Shown: positions 1 through 7,136, counted from the stretch's first letter. The stretch: 40,543 bases of DNA from an uncultured Lachnospiraceae bacterium (GCA_910585545.1 CAJUFN010000019.1:1-40543), one strand, 5' to 3'. Translations and numbers: made by a program. The notes: generated by a model not told the origin, from the letters alone.

Positions 1-39
1 CTAATTGTACATTTTTATATAATATTTTTTGTACATTAG
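1..39. repeat. Inverted repeat at the window edge
   Basis: The arms CTAATTGTACA (1-11) and TGTACATTAG (30-39) are complementary apart from one bulged T, with an AT-only loop. It lies just past the 3' end of the small minus-strand membrane gene and could be its transcription terminator or a protein-binding dyad. The window starts at its first base, so its full extent is unknown. Confidence 0.4.
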
Positions 40-50
40 GTCTTGACATT

Positions 51-251
51 TTATAAACAGATTACTCCGGGAAATCCGGCAGCTATGATAAAAGACAGTA
101 ATAGTATTTTTAAAGTGTCCCACCGGGTTTCTATTCCGCTCATTGAAAATCCACCTACCAAATTGCAGAACAGGATATAAAAATATCCGCAGAAAAATCC
201 AATATAGCCCAGTGCAGATAATAGTTTTCTGAGTTTTTTGTGCATAATCAT
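51..251 (-). CDS. Small two-helix membrane protein, unknown function
   Basis: This is a 66-residue protein if the ATG at 251 is used, or 64 residues if the ATG at 245 is used; an AGGAGT ribosome site lies 3 to 9 bases upstream of the two. It has a basic start (MHKKLRK), then two hydrophobic stretches (roughly residues 10-30 and 45-65), the first rich in aromatic residues and Gly. I do not recognise a family. It is divergent from the XRE regulator gene, and the shared intergenic region holds two matching palindromes, so the regulator may control it. A reading frame continues upstream to 299 but would run through those palindromes, so a start there is unlikely. Confidence 0.45.
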   Translation of the reverse strand: MIMHKKLRKLLSALGYIGFFCGYFYILFCNLVGGFSMSGIETRWDTLKILLLSFIIAAGFPGVICL

Positions 252-274
252 CTCACTCCTTGTAATAGTAATTC

Positions 275-316
275 TAGCGAATTTCTCGCTAGAATTCAAT
301 AGCGAATATTCCGCTA
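275..316. promoter_or_regulatory. Tandem operator palindromes of the XRE regulator
   Basis: Two 17-bp dyads with the same half-sites, TAGCGAAT and (T/C)CGCTA, lie at 275-291 and 300-316, 25 bp apart centre to centre. The first extends to a 10-bp perfect arm (271-280 with 286-295). They sit between the divergent small membrane gene and the XRE gene, the usual place for Cro/CI-like operators. Binding by the XRE protein is inferred. Confidence 0.6.
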
Positions 317-345
317 ATGTATGATGAGGATAAGAGGTGGAAGCT

Positions 346-576
346 ATGTATCGGAGAATCAGAGATTTAAGAGAAGATGCTGATCTTACTCAGAAACAGA
401 TGGGTGAGATATTAAATTGCAGTCAGCGTATATACAGTAATTATGAGTGTGGCGATGTGGATATTCCAACATCGGTGTTAATCAAATTAGCGGAATTTCA
501 TAAAACCAGTATTGATTACTTGCTGGAACTTACGGATGAGAGACGTTCTTATCCCAGAAAGAAAAGTGAGAAGTAA
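346..576 (+). CDS. XRE-family transcriptional regulator
   Basis: This 76-residue protein is essentially one helix-turn-helix domain of the Cro/CI type. Residues from RIRDLRED through DLTQKQMGEIL, SQRIYSNYE and LIKLAEFHKTSIDYLL give the five-helix pattern, and the tail is basic. The ATG at 346 follows an AGGTGG ribosome site; a GTG at 337 is an alternative start. Two identical-type palindromes immediately upstream suggest autoregulation and control of the divergent membrane gene. Proteins like this often set quiescence in mobile elements, which fits the neighbouring relaxase operon. Its actual regulon is not visible from sequence alone. Confidence 0.85.
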   Translation: MYRRIRDLREDADLTQKQMGEILNCSQRIYSNYECGDVDIPTSVLIKLAEFHKTSIDYLLELTDERRSYPRKKSEK

Positions 577-577
577 A

Positions 578-613
578 AAACAACCCAGATACGAAAAATC
601 TGAGTTGTTTTTT
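578..613. terminator. Bidirectional terminator between XRE gene and relaxase gene
   Basis: Arms at 578-590 and 598-610 form a 13-bp stem with one mismatch, followed by a T-run on the plus strand and, read from the other side, by T's opposite the A-run at 574-580. It separates two convergent genes. Confidence 0.8.
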
Positions 614-639
614 TGTGAGCGGTAGTGCCGGGAGATTTA

Positions 640-2346
640 TTATCTTTCCCAGTCTTTGTGGCGTTTCGGTGTCCGGGGCTGTCTGTTTAAGGCAGATTCT
701 TTTTGGTGAAGTCTTTGCAGGACAGAGTGTAAGGATTCCGTTTCCTGCAATTCAGAATTGATGAGCTTTTCCGCTCTTAGTAGCGTATCGTTTCTGAAAG
801 CTGACTGGAAGGTTCCCTCTAAACGATCTTTCACTTTCTGCATATTTTCCGGTCTTAGTTTTTCCCGTTCTTCCAGTACAGCATCCATATCTTTCGGTGA
901 AATTTTTTCTTTGGTTTCCAGAAAATTCAGAGTACCCTTTTCTTTTTGTTTATCTAAAGAAACTAACTGATCTTTCAGACGTTTCTGTGTATCCTGCATT
1001 TTTTCTATCTTGTGTTCGATCGTTTTCACATCGGAATCACTGCGACAATCAAAACAGGAGAGCAGATATGCTTTCCGACTTTTTAACTCTTCGATTTCTT
1101 CTGTAAGAGCAGAGATTTGTTGATTGAACTGCCGGATTTGTAAAAACTTCAGAGGACTACAGAGTTTCTTTTCAGCCTGTAAAGATTTTTTCTCTGAGCT
1201 TTTTACTACTATTTTGTTCTGAACAGATTTATATTCTTTTACAAGCGGGACAGCTTTATCTAATACTTCTGACATAGCACTTTGCTGTGAAGTATCATGG
1301 AGAATATGATATTGGAGTGTTACCAGACGGCTTCTCAGGGATTCCAGGGCGGATGCAATGGCGGGAATGCTTTCTTTCAGGGCTTTCGTAAGTTTCTGAA
1401 CCTGTACTTTTAATTCTTTCAGCAAACGGTTGTCTTCTTTGATCTGACGGTTTAAAGCACAGCGTGTAGATGGGATTCCCATTGCTTCCAGATTACGGGC
1501 ATGATAGCCCTCGTGGATGGTGGGCTGTTCTTCCAGTCCCCGGTCTGCGTTGCTCCTGCAGTCAATACGAGCCGAAAGACAATGTTGCTGCAGGGAAAGG
1601 TTCACCGCATCTTCCCAGCTTTTTCTCCAGCATAGAAGTTGTTCTTCGCTGTTCCATGCTTCGGAAATAGGGTTCTGGCGTCCATATCTGGTGCTTTTTG
1701 GGGATTTCGATGTTCTGGTATAGTCTGGATGATTTTGCGCCTCAGAGGGCGTTAAATAGGTTTTTTTCTTTCCAGATTGATACGGATATTGTTTCTCCCA
1801 ACCCTCCTGTTTTGCTGCCAGGAATTCCTCGGCAGTAAATCCCTGTTCTTCGGAACCACGGCGGCAGAGATATTCTTTCTGTGTTTTTGCCTGCCAGTGT
1901 CCGGCCTGATCCAATGGTCTGACGGTCAGCAGGATATGAGCGTGGGGATTGTGACCGTCTGTGTCATGGATACTGACATCGGCACACATTCCTTTGGAAG
2001 TACATTGTTCCTGAATGAATTGCCGGAGTATCTGCTTCCAGTCAGACAATTCCAATTCTATGGGGAGTGCAACAATCAGTTCTCTTGCCAGACGGCTGTT
2101 CTTGGCTTTTTCAACGGTTTCCACGGCGTCCCACAAAGTCTGGCGGTCTTTCCATTGGGCAGGTGCGGTATCGGATAAAAAGATTTCACTATACTGACAT
2201 CCCCGTTTTCGGGTGTAGTCGTGGGTAATACCGTCATAGTCGTTATAAAGCCGTGAACAGGAAGCGTAAGCTGCGGCGGCTACAACAGAGCGTCCCGTTC
2301 CACGGCTGATGATCTTGGCTTCTAAATGGTAAATAGCGATAAGCAT
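640..2346 (-). CDS. mobA: MobA/MobL-family relaxase
   Basis: This protein of about 568 residues nicks the transfer origin and carries the DNA strand into the recipient. The N-terminal MobA/MobL domain starts IAIYHLEAKIISRGTGRS, has a likely catalytic tyrosine near residue 27 in AAAYASC, and has the metal-binding histidines in HNPHAHILL (about residues 132-137). The C-terminal half is long coiled coil, rich in Lys, Glu and Gln. The ATG at 2346 has an AGGAGG site only one base away; a GTG at 2376 in the same frame is an alternative, so the start is uncertain. It is the last gene of the rep-dnaC-DUF3847 operon, and an IncQ-like nic region lies 220 bp upstream. There are no type IV secretion genes in the window, so the element is probably mobilizable rather than self-transmissible. 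Confidence 0.9.
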   Translation of the reverse strand: MLIAIYHLEAKIISRGTGRSVVAAAAYASCSRLYNDYDGITHDYTRKRGCQYSEIFLSDTAPAQWKDRQTLWDAVETVEKAKNSRLARELIVALPIELELSDWKQILRQFIQEQCTSKGMCADVSIHDTDGHNPHAHILLTVRPLDQAGHWQAKTQKEYLCRRGSEEQGFTAEEFLAAKQEGWEKQYPYQSGKKKTYLTPSEAQNHPDYTRTSKSPKSTRYGRQNPISEAWNSEEQLLCWRKSWEDAVNLSLQQHCLSARIDCRSNADRGLEEQPTIHEGYHARNLEAMGIPSTRCALNRQIKEDNRLLKELKVQVQKLTKALKESIPAIASALESLRSRLVTLQYHILHDTSQQSAMSEVLDKAVPLVKEYKSVQNKIVVKSSEKKSLQAEKKLCSPLKFLQIRQFNQQISALTEEIEELKSRKAYLLSCFDCRSDSDVKTIEHKIEKMQDTQKRLKDQLVSLDKQKEKGTLNFLETKEKISPKDMDAVLEEREKLRPENMQKVKDRLEGTFQSAFRNDTLLRAEKLINSELQETESLHSVLQRLHQKESALNRQPRTPKRHKDWER

Positions 2347-2565
2347 TCCTCCTTTTGATACAGAATAATGAGGCACAAATAACTGCGAAAAGCTGCCGGT
2401 GGCAGGTTTTGCAGACAGCCTGCGGTGGAATATCCGTGACTGTAACTGACAATTAGCAGGAGCAGTATTCTGGATTGCAGGGACAGAACAGGCAGGCTGT
2501 ACAGTCGATTGCGTTTACGGAAACGACTGGCTCTCGGCAGAGCGCACATGCCCCAGAGGGGTTAC

Positions 2566-2604
2566 CACCGCCCGACTTATCGGGTGGTGAGTAAGTGCGC
2601 CCTT
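2566..2604 (+). other. Putative IncQ/MOB_Q-type origin of transfer (oriT)
   Basis: A 10-bp inverted repeat (2566-2575 and 2580-2589, one G-T pair) is followed four bases later by TAAGTGCGCCCT (2592-2603). This matches the arrangement known from RSF1010/R1162 oriT, where a hairpin precedes a TAA(G/A)TGCGCCCT nic core. It lies between the DUF3847 gene and the relaxase gene. The rest of the 2377-2635 gap shows no gene I can support. Confidence 0.75.
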
Positions 2605-2635
2605 CGGGATGAGAAATTGCTGATGTCAACTAGTG

Positions 2636-2857
2636 TCAGATTCTTTTGAAACGGTTTAACAATTCCTGTCTGATCTGCGACGGCTCCATTGTCTGGAATT
2701 CCGGGAAGATGCTCTCCAAAACGGCACCCTCCTGAATCAGCCTGCGTGTCCGGGCATTTCGCTCTTTCACACGGTTCCGTGCCTGTGCTTCCTCTGCTCT
2801 GTGTCTTGCCTGTAATAATTCTTTTCTGATTTCTGTTTGTGTTTTTTTATCTGTCAT
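2636..2857 (-). CDS. DUF3847-type mobilization accessory protein
   Basis: This 73-residue protein is strongly charged and mostly helical (KKTQTEIRKELLQARHRAEEAQ), ending with a segment like GAVLESIFPEF...MEPSQIRQELL that resembles DUF3847 proteins. Such proteins sit next to MobA/MobL relaxases in Firmicute elements, and a role as a relaxosome accessory or DNA-binding partner is likely but inferred. The ATG at 2857 has a good AAAGGAG site six bases upstream, which makes it preferable to an in-frame start at 2902 that would overlap dnaC. It is the third gene of the minus-strand operon, with the putative oriT directly downstream. Confidence 0.7.
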   Translation of the reverse strand: MTDKKTQTEIRKELLQARHRAEEAQARNRVKERNARTRRLIQEGAVLESIFPEFQTMEPSQIRQELLNRFKRI

Positions 2858-2894
2858 ATTGGTCTCCTTTCTATGACCGTTTCCAGTCAGATTT

Positions 2895-3725
2895 TTAAGC
2901 AAGTAGTTTTCGGGCTTCTGACATATTAGCTACAGCGTTCAGTTCCCGGATATTCTGGTTGTTGATCTTTAGTGGGACACAACGCTCCAGAATTCGGTCA
3001 TAGATCCTGCTGTGTGCTAAATCTTCCGGATGTTTTAATTCTTCCAACGTCAGATTTGTTGTAATGATCATAGGTTTCATACTGCGGTAACGGCTGTCGA
3101 TTACATGGAAGACCTGTTCTAAAGCAAACTCGGAATTTCGTTCCACACCCAGATCATCAATGATCAGCAGGCTGTACTGATTTAAACTATTGATAAATTC
3201 ATTCCGATCCTGCGGATATATTCCGGTCAGGGAATTTAAGATTTTGGCGAAGTTCGTCATGAGTACGGGAACCCCTTTATCTAGCAGAGCGTTTGCAACA
3301 CAGCCTGCAAAAAAGGATTTCCCAGTGCCGACATCACCCCAGAGCAGCAGCCCCATGGCCTTGGATTTCATTTCCTCCCAGTGAGTAACATAATTTTTTG
3401 CCTTTTCAATTTCCGGGTTGATACCGTTATCGTGAGCAAAAGTGAATTCTCTTAAAGCCGGGTCTTGCAGACCGCTGGATTTCAGCCGGGAGATGTGTTC
3501 CAGAAATTCCTGGTGTTTTCGTTTTGCTTCTTTTTTTTCATATTGTTCCTGCTGGCATTGGCAGCGGATGATCGGAAACATGATTTCTCCTAAAAATTCT
3601 ATCTTTTTCTGCCGTGGGGTGTGGCACTTGGAACAGTAGATCAGACCGTCCGTTTCGCTGATATATTCATCTTCTAAAGGCTGCCGGGGAGAAAGGTTCG
3701 GCAGTAGGTTTTGTGGTTTTATCAT
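2895..3725 (-). CDS. dnaC: DnaC/IstB-like AAA+ helicase loader
   Basis: This 276-residue protein probably loads the replicative helicase onto the element's single-stranded or replicating DNA. The N-terminus carries four cysteines in a zinc-finger-like pair (C31xxC34 and C55xC57). The AAA+ core has Walker A at about 130-137 (GDVGTGKS), Walker B at about 186-190 (LLIIDD) and an arginine-finger region with DRILERC. Length and layout match DnaC-like proteins of plasmids and integrative elements. Its start overlaps the end of the upstream rep gene by four bases (ATGA), so the two are translationally coupled. It pairs naturally with the initiator gene before it. Confidence 0.88.
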   Translation of the reverse strand: MIKPQNLLPNLSPRQPLEDEYISETDGLIYCSKCHTPRQKKIEFLGEIMFPIIRCQCQQEQYEKKEAKRKHQEFLEHISRLKSSGLQDPALREFTFAHDNGINPEIEKAKNYVTHWEEMKSKAMGLLLWGDVGTGKSFFAGCVANALLDKGVPVLMTNFAKILNSLTGIYPQDRNEFINSLNQYSLLIIDDLGVERNSEFALEQVFHVIDSRYRSMKPMIITTNLTLEELKHPEDLAHSRIYDRILERCVPLKINNQNIRELNAVANMSEARKLLA

Positions 3726-4225
3726 AGGCTTTCATCCTCCTTACATTCATAATGGCGTTTTACTGAATCATTATTTTTCTTCTCTTTATTATTAGGGGAC
3801 AGTTTTCTGACTGTCTGGCGGACAGAATTCTGTCTGTCAAAGGGACGGTTTTCTGACTGTCTAACAGACAGTTTTTCTTCTGTCTGTGTTGAAAAATCAG
3901 CCGGGACTTTTACATAAATCCGGTTGGGATTCCCGGTTCCCTGACGAGCACGACAGATAAGGTCTACTTGTTCCAAAGCACTCAGAGAAGTTTTGATGGT
4001 TGTCTGGCTTTTGCGAAGTGTTGCTGCCATATCTTCAATGGTGAAATAGGAGAACACATGACCTTTTTTATCAATCCAGCCGTCATTTTTTTGTGATAAT
4101 CTTGCCCGGTTTAAAAGCACCATATAGAGCAGTTTTGTGGTTTCGGAGAAATCACAGTCCAGAAGAAAACTGGGAAATGCCATATATGGCGGTAGAGTAC
4201 TGTTTGCAGTAAGAAAGGTTGTCAT
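3722..4225 (-). CDS. repA: Replication initiator (RepA N-terminal-like, winged helix)
   Basis: This 167-residue protein contains a winged-helix domain typical of RepA/DnaD-like initiators: PPYMAFPSFLL, SETTKLLYMVLLNRARLS and FTIEDMAATLRKSQTTIKTSLSALEQVDLI. The C-terminal third is polar and low in complexity, with SVRQ repeated and a PNNKEKKNND stretch, as often seen in these initiators. The ATG at 4225 follows a GGGGAGG ribosome site. It is the first large gene of the mobilization operon and is preceded by a 17-codon leader frame and the CTCAAT-repeat promoter. It could act as replication initiator for a transient circular form, or as an operon regulator; the first is more likely given the DnaC partner. 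Confidence 0.7.
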   Translation of the reverse strand: MTTFLTANSTLPPYMAFPSFLLDCDFSETTKLLYMVLLNRARLSQKNDGWIDKKGHVFSYFTIEDMAATLRKSQTTIKTSLSALEQVDLICRARQGTGNPNRIYVKVPADFSTQTEEKLSVRQSENRPFDRQNSVRQTVRKLSPNNKEKKNNDSVKRHYECKEDESL

Positions 4226-4254
4226 GCACTCACCTCCCCTCAGATGACGAACAC

Positions 4255-4308
4255 TTATCTATTGCAGTATTTTTCATCTGTAACAGGACTTCCTCTTTGT
4301 GTTTTCAT
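4255..4308 (-). CDS. 17-codon leader open frame
   Basis: An ATG at 4308 with a strong GGAAAGGAGG site encodes MKTQRGSPVTDEKYCNR and stops at 4255, 30 bases before the rep gene. It follows the repeat-type promoter and a hairpin in the same transcript. It could be a true microprotein or a leader peptide that modulates rep translation. I know of no family. Confidence 0.3.
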   Translation of the reverse strand: MKTQRGSPVTDEKYCNR

Positions 4309-4335
4309 AAAAAATCCTCCTTTCCGATAATCTTT

Positions 4336-4355
4336 TGTGCGGGATGTTTCGCACA
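4336..4355. promoter_or_regulatory. Hairpin in the rep operon leader
   Basis: TGTGCG (4336-4341) pairs with CGCACA (4350-4355) around an 8-base loop. It falls at or just after the expected transcription start of the minus-strand rep operon, so it could be a 5' stabilising stem or a protein site. Confidence 0.35.
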
Positions 4356-4360
4356 GGATT

Positions 4361-4415
4361 AGTTTATTGAAAAGAAGAGGGAATGGCATTGAGCCGGGAT
4401 TGAGTGAGAATTGAG
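4361..4415 (-). promoter_or_regulatory. CTCAAT-repeat promoter of the mobilization operon
   Basis: On the minus strand CTCAAT occurs at 4415-4410, 4404-4399 and 4393-4388, an exact 11-bp period. Exactly 21 bases after the last repeat comes TAAACT (4366-4361) as a -10 element, and there is no recognisable -35. The same arrangement with the same spacings occurs at 15784-15838 in front of the recombinase operon. This is what an activator-dependent promoter with same-face direct repeats looks like. Confidence 0.75.
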
Positions 4416-4516
4416 TTACAATGAACTTTCAAATATAAACAGGAATAGTTACAACGAAAAAACGGGTGTATAATCAGGTTAGTAAATATTATTTATTAAT
4501 CACATCTATTTATGGA

Positions 4517-4563
4517 TTGACAACAGTGAAAAAATAAAGTAAACTAAAGTTAGTTAAAGCTAA
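4517..4563 (+). promoter_or_regulatory. Promoter with DtxR-type operator, start of the metal island
   Basis: TTGACA (4517-4522), a 17-bp spacer and TAAACT (4540-4545) form the promoter. TTAGTTAAAGCTAA (4550-4563) lies at the expected start point and matches the TTAG-N6-CTAA pattern found at other metal genes here. Metal-dependent repression of the DUF3793-flavodoxin genes is inferred. Confidence 0.6.
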
Positions 4564-4670
4564 TTAAAAAACGGCTTATGTTTAGATAATGGGATAGGTT
4601 TATAAAATTATAGAAACGTACATCTGATGTTTTTAATGAAAGCAAGGTGTGCATATTTTTTTCACATGAA

Positions 4671-4684
4671 TTAGTTAAAACTAA
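4671..4684. promoter_or_regulatory. Second DtxR-type operator upstream of DUF3793
   Basis: TTAGTTAAAACTAA, with TTAGTT and AACTAA as perfect 6-bp arms, is the most symmetric member of the TTAG-N6-CTAA set. It lies 75 bases before the DUF3793 start. Confidence 0.55.
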
Positions 4685-4758
4685 CTATTAATAAAGAAAA
4701 CTTACTGGGTAGAGTAGATTCATTTTCAGAAAAGATGTTTAAGGAGAAGTGAAAGAAA

Positions 4759-5310
4759 ATGTCAGAGGAAATGTTAGTATGCCATTGTTCACCTACGTTA
4801 GCAGGACTGAAAACGGGAAGTCTTTTTTCATGCCCTTATAGTTCACAAAAGATGATCATAAAAGAAATACGTGAATTTAATCAAAAACTGACACAGAAAG
4901 GAATCCGTATTATCCCGGTTCGCATATCAGACAAACGGATGCTGGTTTATGTCTATCGTCCAGAAAAGTTAAAAGAAGATTTTTCTGATGAGAAAACTCA
5001 GATCATATTGAAATGTAAGGGATATGATTGTACGAATCCATCACAGTGCATCTGCAGACTGATTCAAAAACTGCAGAGTAACCCAGACTTTCCGCATGAA
5101 ATAGGTTTATTCTTAGGATATCCGGCAGAGGATGTAAAAGGATTTATTGAGAATAAGGCGGCCTGCAGCAAATGTTCTGGGTGTTGGAAGGTGTACGGGG
5201 ATGAACAGGCCGCGAGGATTCTGTTTAAAAAATATAAAAAATGCACAGAAATTTATTGCAGGAGATGGAAAAGTGGCGTGGCTGTTGAACAGCTTACGAT
5301 TACTATATAA
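4759..5310 (+). CDS. DUF3793 family protein
   Basis: This 183-residue soluble protein is recognisable by HCSPTLAGLKTGSLFSC near the start, EIGLFLGYPAEDVKGFI in the middle and a Cys-rich KCSGCWKVYGDE segment near 140-155. The cysteines at CHC, C-NPSQCIC and CSKCSGC suggest metal or iron-sulfur binding, although no biochemical role is established that I know. In Firmicutes these genes sit beside flavodoxins and iron-transport genes, as here. The ATG at 4759 follows AAGGAG. It lies 30 bases upstream of the flavodoxin gene and behind two DtxR-type operators, so it is probably induced by iron limitation. Confidence 0.85.
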   Translation: MSEEMLVCHCSPTLAGLKTGSLFSCPYSSQKMIIKEIREFNQKLTQKGIRIIPVRISDKRMLVYVYRPEKLKEDFSDEKTQIILKCKGYDCTNPSQCICRLIQKLQSNPDFPHEIGLFLGYPAEDVKGFIENKAACSKCSGCWKVYGDEQAARILFKKYKKCTEIYCRRWKSGVAVEQLTITI

Positions 5311-5340
5311 TCACAAACTTCAGAAAGGAAGGTAAAAATC

Positions 5341-5763
5341 ATGAGTAAAATTGCAGTAGTTTATTGGAGTGGCACAGGAAATACAGAAGCCATGGCAAAG
5401 GCAGTACTGGAGGGCGCGAAGGAGAAGGGGGCAGAGGTTGTATTATTAACTCCGGATGAATTTGATGTTTCTATGATGGATTCTTATGATGCGATCGCTT
5501 TTGGATGCCCGGCAATGGGAGCAGAAGTATTGGAAGAAGAGGAATTTGAACCGATGTTTGCTTCTTGTGAATCAAAACTTTCAGGAAAAAGAATTGCACT
5601 GTTTGGCTCTTATGGCTGGGGAGATGGAGAGTGGATGAGAGACTGGGAGACAAGATGCAAAGAGGCGGGAGCTGTCTTGATTTGTGAAAGCGTGATCTGC
5701 AATGAAATGCCCGATGATGAGGGGATTCAATCCTGCAAAGCGTTGGGTGAAAATCTGGATTAA
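5341..5763 (+). CDS. Flavodoxin
   Basis: This 140-residue protein is a short-chain flavodoxin that carries one or two electrons on FMN and commonly replaces ferredoxin when iron is scarce. The phosphate-binding loop WSGTGNTEAMA occupies residues 9-19. The FMN ring-contact segments CPAMGAEVLEE and GSYGWGDGEWM follow, with the aromatic YGW in the usual place. Length is normal for the family. It shares a transcript with DUF3793 (30-base gap, AGAAAGGAAGG site). Its place behind metal-regulator operators fits an iron-sparing role. Confidence 0.93.
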   Translation: MSKIAVVYWSGTGNTEAMAKAVLEGAKEKGAEVVLLTPDEFDVSMMDSYDAIAFGCPAMGAEVLEEEEFEPMFASCESKLSGKRIALFGSYGWGDGEWMRDWETRCKEAGAVLICESVICNEMPDDEGIQSCKALGENLD

Positions 5764-5771
5764 TAAATATT

Positions 5772-5819
5772 GGGGAATGCTGCGAGAAAAGATTTTAATC
5801 AGTTAATAGCAGCGTTCCC
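5772..5819 (+). other. Long-loop hairpin downstream of flavodoxin
   Basis: GGGAATGCTGC (5773-5783) pairs with GCAGCGTTCCC (5809-5819) with one G-T pair and a 25-base loop. No T-run follows, so it is not a standard terminator. It may stabilise the upstream message or separate it from DUF2325. Confidence 0.35.
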
Positions 5820-5920
5820 ATAATACGATTTAGAACGCAACCGATGATTAAGAACGGATGATTTTGTAGATATCTGCTATCGGAGCGTTTTATGAATATA
5901 TTAAAAATGGGAGGTTGGGT

Positions 5921-6202
5921 ATGAGTGTTGTTATTGTAGGCGGGCATGATAGAATGGTCTGTCAGTACAAAAAAGTTTGTAAAAGTTTTAATTGTAAAGC
6001 GAAAGTCTTTACACAGATGTCTGCAACTTTAAGTAAACAGATTGGGAATCCAGATTTGATTGTACTGTTCACGAATACGGTTTCCCATAAGATGGCCCGG
6101 TGTGCAGTGGAGGAGGCGGAACGCTGCAATGCGGATGTAGTGAGATGCCATACAAGTAGCAAAAATGCGTTACAGGAGATTCTTGGAAGTATCTGTATGT
6201 AG
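5921..6202 (+). CDS. DUF2325 domain protein
   Basis: This 93-residue protein starts MSVVIVGGHDRM, the opening strand and Gly loop of the DUF2325 Rossmann-like fold. It continues with ATLSKQIGNPDLIVLFTNTVSHKMARCAVEEA, also typical. The family is small, cytoplasmic and without a defined reaction. In clostridia it recurs in iron and redox clusters. The ATG at 5921 follows GGGAGG at a good distance. It is likely in the same regulon as the flavodoxin, but a 157-base gap with a hairpin separates them. Confidence 0.8.
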   Translation: MSVVIVGGHDRMVCQYKKVCKSFNCKAKVFTQMSATLSKQIGNPDLIVLFTNTVSHKMARCAVEEAERCNADVVRCHTSSKNALQEILGSICM

Positions 6203-6263
6203 CGAAATTTTTTTATATATTAAGAATAGATATTGTTTTTGTGAGTTGATAGAGGTATAGGTT

Positions 6264-6875
6264 ATGTCTTTTTTTCAAAATACTTGTAAGCCAAAAGGAA
6301 TCGGCGGCAAAATTATGGTTCATATGATGAATACTGGTCATTCATCTATGGCTGAATGGGGATTTACACATATGGAAATTCAAAGCGATAATGTATGTCT
6401 GGATATTGGATGTGGCGGTGGGGCAAATGTCAGAAAGTTATTAGAAAAAAGTCCGTATGGCAGAGTGGTTGGCATTGATCATTCAGAAATCAGTGTAGAA
6501 AAAAGCAAAAAAATCAATAAAGCATGGATAGAAAGTAAGCGTTGTGAAATCCTGCAGGGCGATGTCATGAAACTTCCTTTCAGAGATGAGACTTTTGATG
6601 TAATTACTGCGTTTGAAACAATATATTTTTGGCCGGATATCTGTGAGGCTTTTAAGCAGGTGCATAAAATTCTGAAAATTGGAGGAACTTTTATAATCTG
6701 CAATGAATCAAATGGTGAAAATCCAAGGGATGAAAAGTGGACGAATATAATACAGGGGATGAAAATTTACAATTCTGAGCAAATAAAAAAATTTTTGGAG
6801 GATGCTGGTTTTACAGGCGTAAAAGTAGATAAAACGAAAAAAGGGTGGATTTGTGTGGTGGTGAAAAAGTTATGA
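6264..6875 (+). CDS. Class I SAM-dependent methyltransferase
   Basis: This 203-residue protein has the full class I fold: motif I VCLDIGCGGGANV (about residues 48-60), an acidic GIDHSE at the end of strand 2, GDVMKLPF, and DVITAFETIYFWPD with the post-II segment. It begins with a short helical cap containing MVHMMNTGHSSMAEWG. The substrate cannot be read from sequence; the nearest general class is Methyltransf_11 type enzymes acting on small molecules. The ATG at 6264 follows AGAGGT. It overlaps the next small membrane gene by four bases (ATGA). Confidence 0.88.
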   Translation: MSFFQNTCKPKGIGGKIMVHMMNTGHSSMAEWGFTHMEIQSDNVCLDIGCGGGANVRKLLEKSPYGRVVGIDHSEISVEKSKKINKAWIESKRCEILQGDVMKLPFRDETFDVITAFETIYFWPDICEAFKQVHKILKIGGTFIICNESNGENPRDEKWTNIIQGMKIYNSEQIKKFLEDAGFTGVKVDKTKKGWICVVVKKL

Positions 6876-7066
6876 AAAACAAAAGAAAACGGTGGTATTT
6901 ATTGTGGTTTGTAGGCTCATTGATATGGATGATAAATTTTTTTGACAGTTTCGGAAAAGACGGACTTGATTTGGGGGTAAGCATGCAACTTTTAGCCGCA
7001 ATACTCTCCTTTGCAGCAGGTATTGTTGGGCATATTCGATATGAAAAACACGATATAGATCAATAA
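6872..7066 (+). CDS. Small two-span membrane protein
   Basis: This 64-residue protein has a basic N-terminus (MKNKRKRWY), one hydrophobic segment near residues 8-25, and a second near residues 37-55, with a polar loop FDSFGKDGLDLG between them. It is not recognised. Its ATG overlaps the stop of the methyltransferase gene, so the two are translationally coupled. It ends just before a strong bidirectional terminator. Confidence 0.6.
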   Translation: MKNKRKRWYLLWFVGSLIWMINFFDSFGKDGLDLGVSMQLLAAILSFAAGIVGHIRYEKHDIDQ

Positions 7067-7105
7067 TACAATACTAAATATGGAGAATGAAAAGATTATA
7101 TGAAT

Positions 7106-7136
7106 AAAACCGGGAAAATATAAAATTCCCGGTTTT
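7106..7136. terminator. Bidirectional terminator
   Basis: AAAACCGGGAA (7106-7116) and TTCCCGGTTTT (7126-7136) form a perfect 11-bp stem with A/T-rich flanks. It separates the methyltransferase operon from the convergent DtxR-family regulator gene. Confidence 0.9.

Larger units (their letters stand above)
4416..4758 (+). other. Intergenic region between the rep operon and the metal island
   Basis: No gene is seen here. The stretch is AT-rich and holds one clear plus-strand promoter, two metal-regulator-type palindromes (listed separately), and a good ribosome site (AAGGAGAAG) for the DUF3793 gene. The remaining bases show nothing I can support. Confidence 0.6.

Noticed and set aside
1..50. 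Left attachment site of the mobile element
   Set aside because: An inverted repeat is present, but there is no rumA 5' sequence or HVETVV-type motif, so the left end must lie outside the window.
1777..2178. A 133-codon plus-strand frame across the relaxase gene
   Set aside because: It lies opposite the conserved relaxase domain, has no ribosome site and shows no protein-like pattern.
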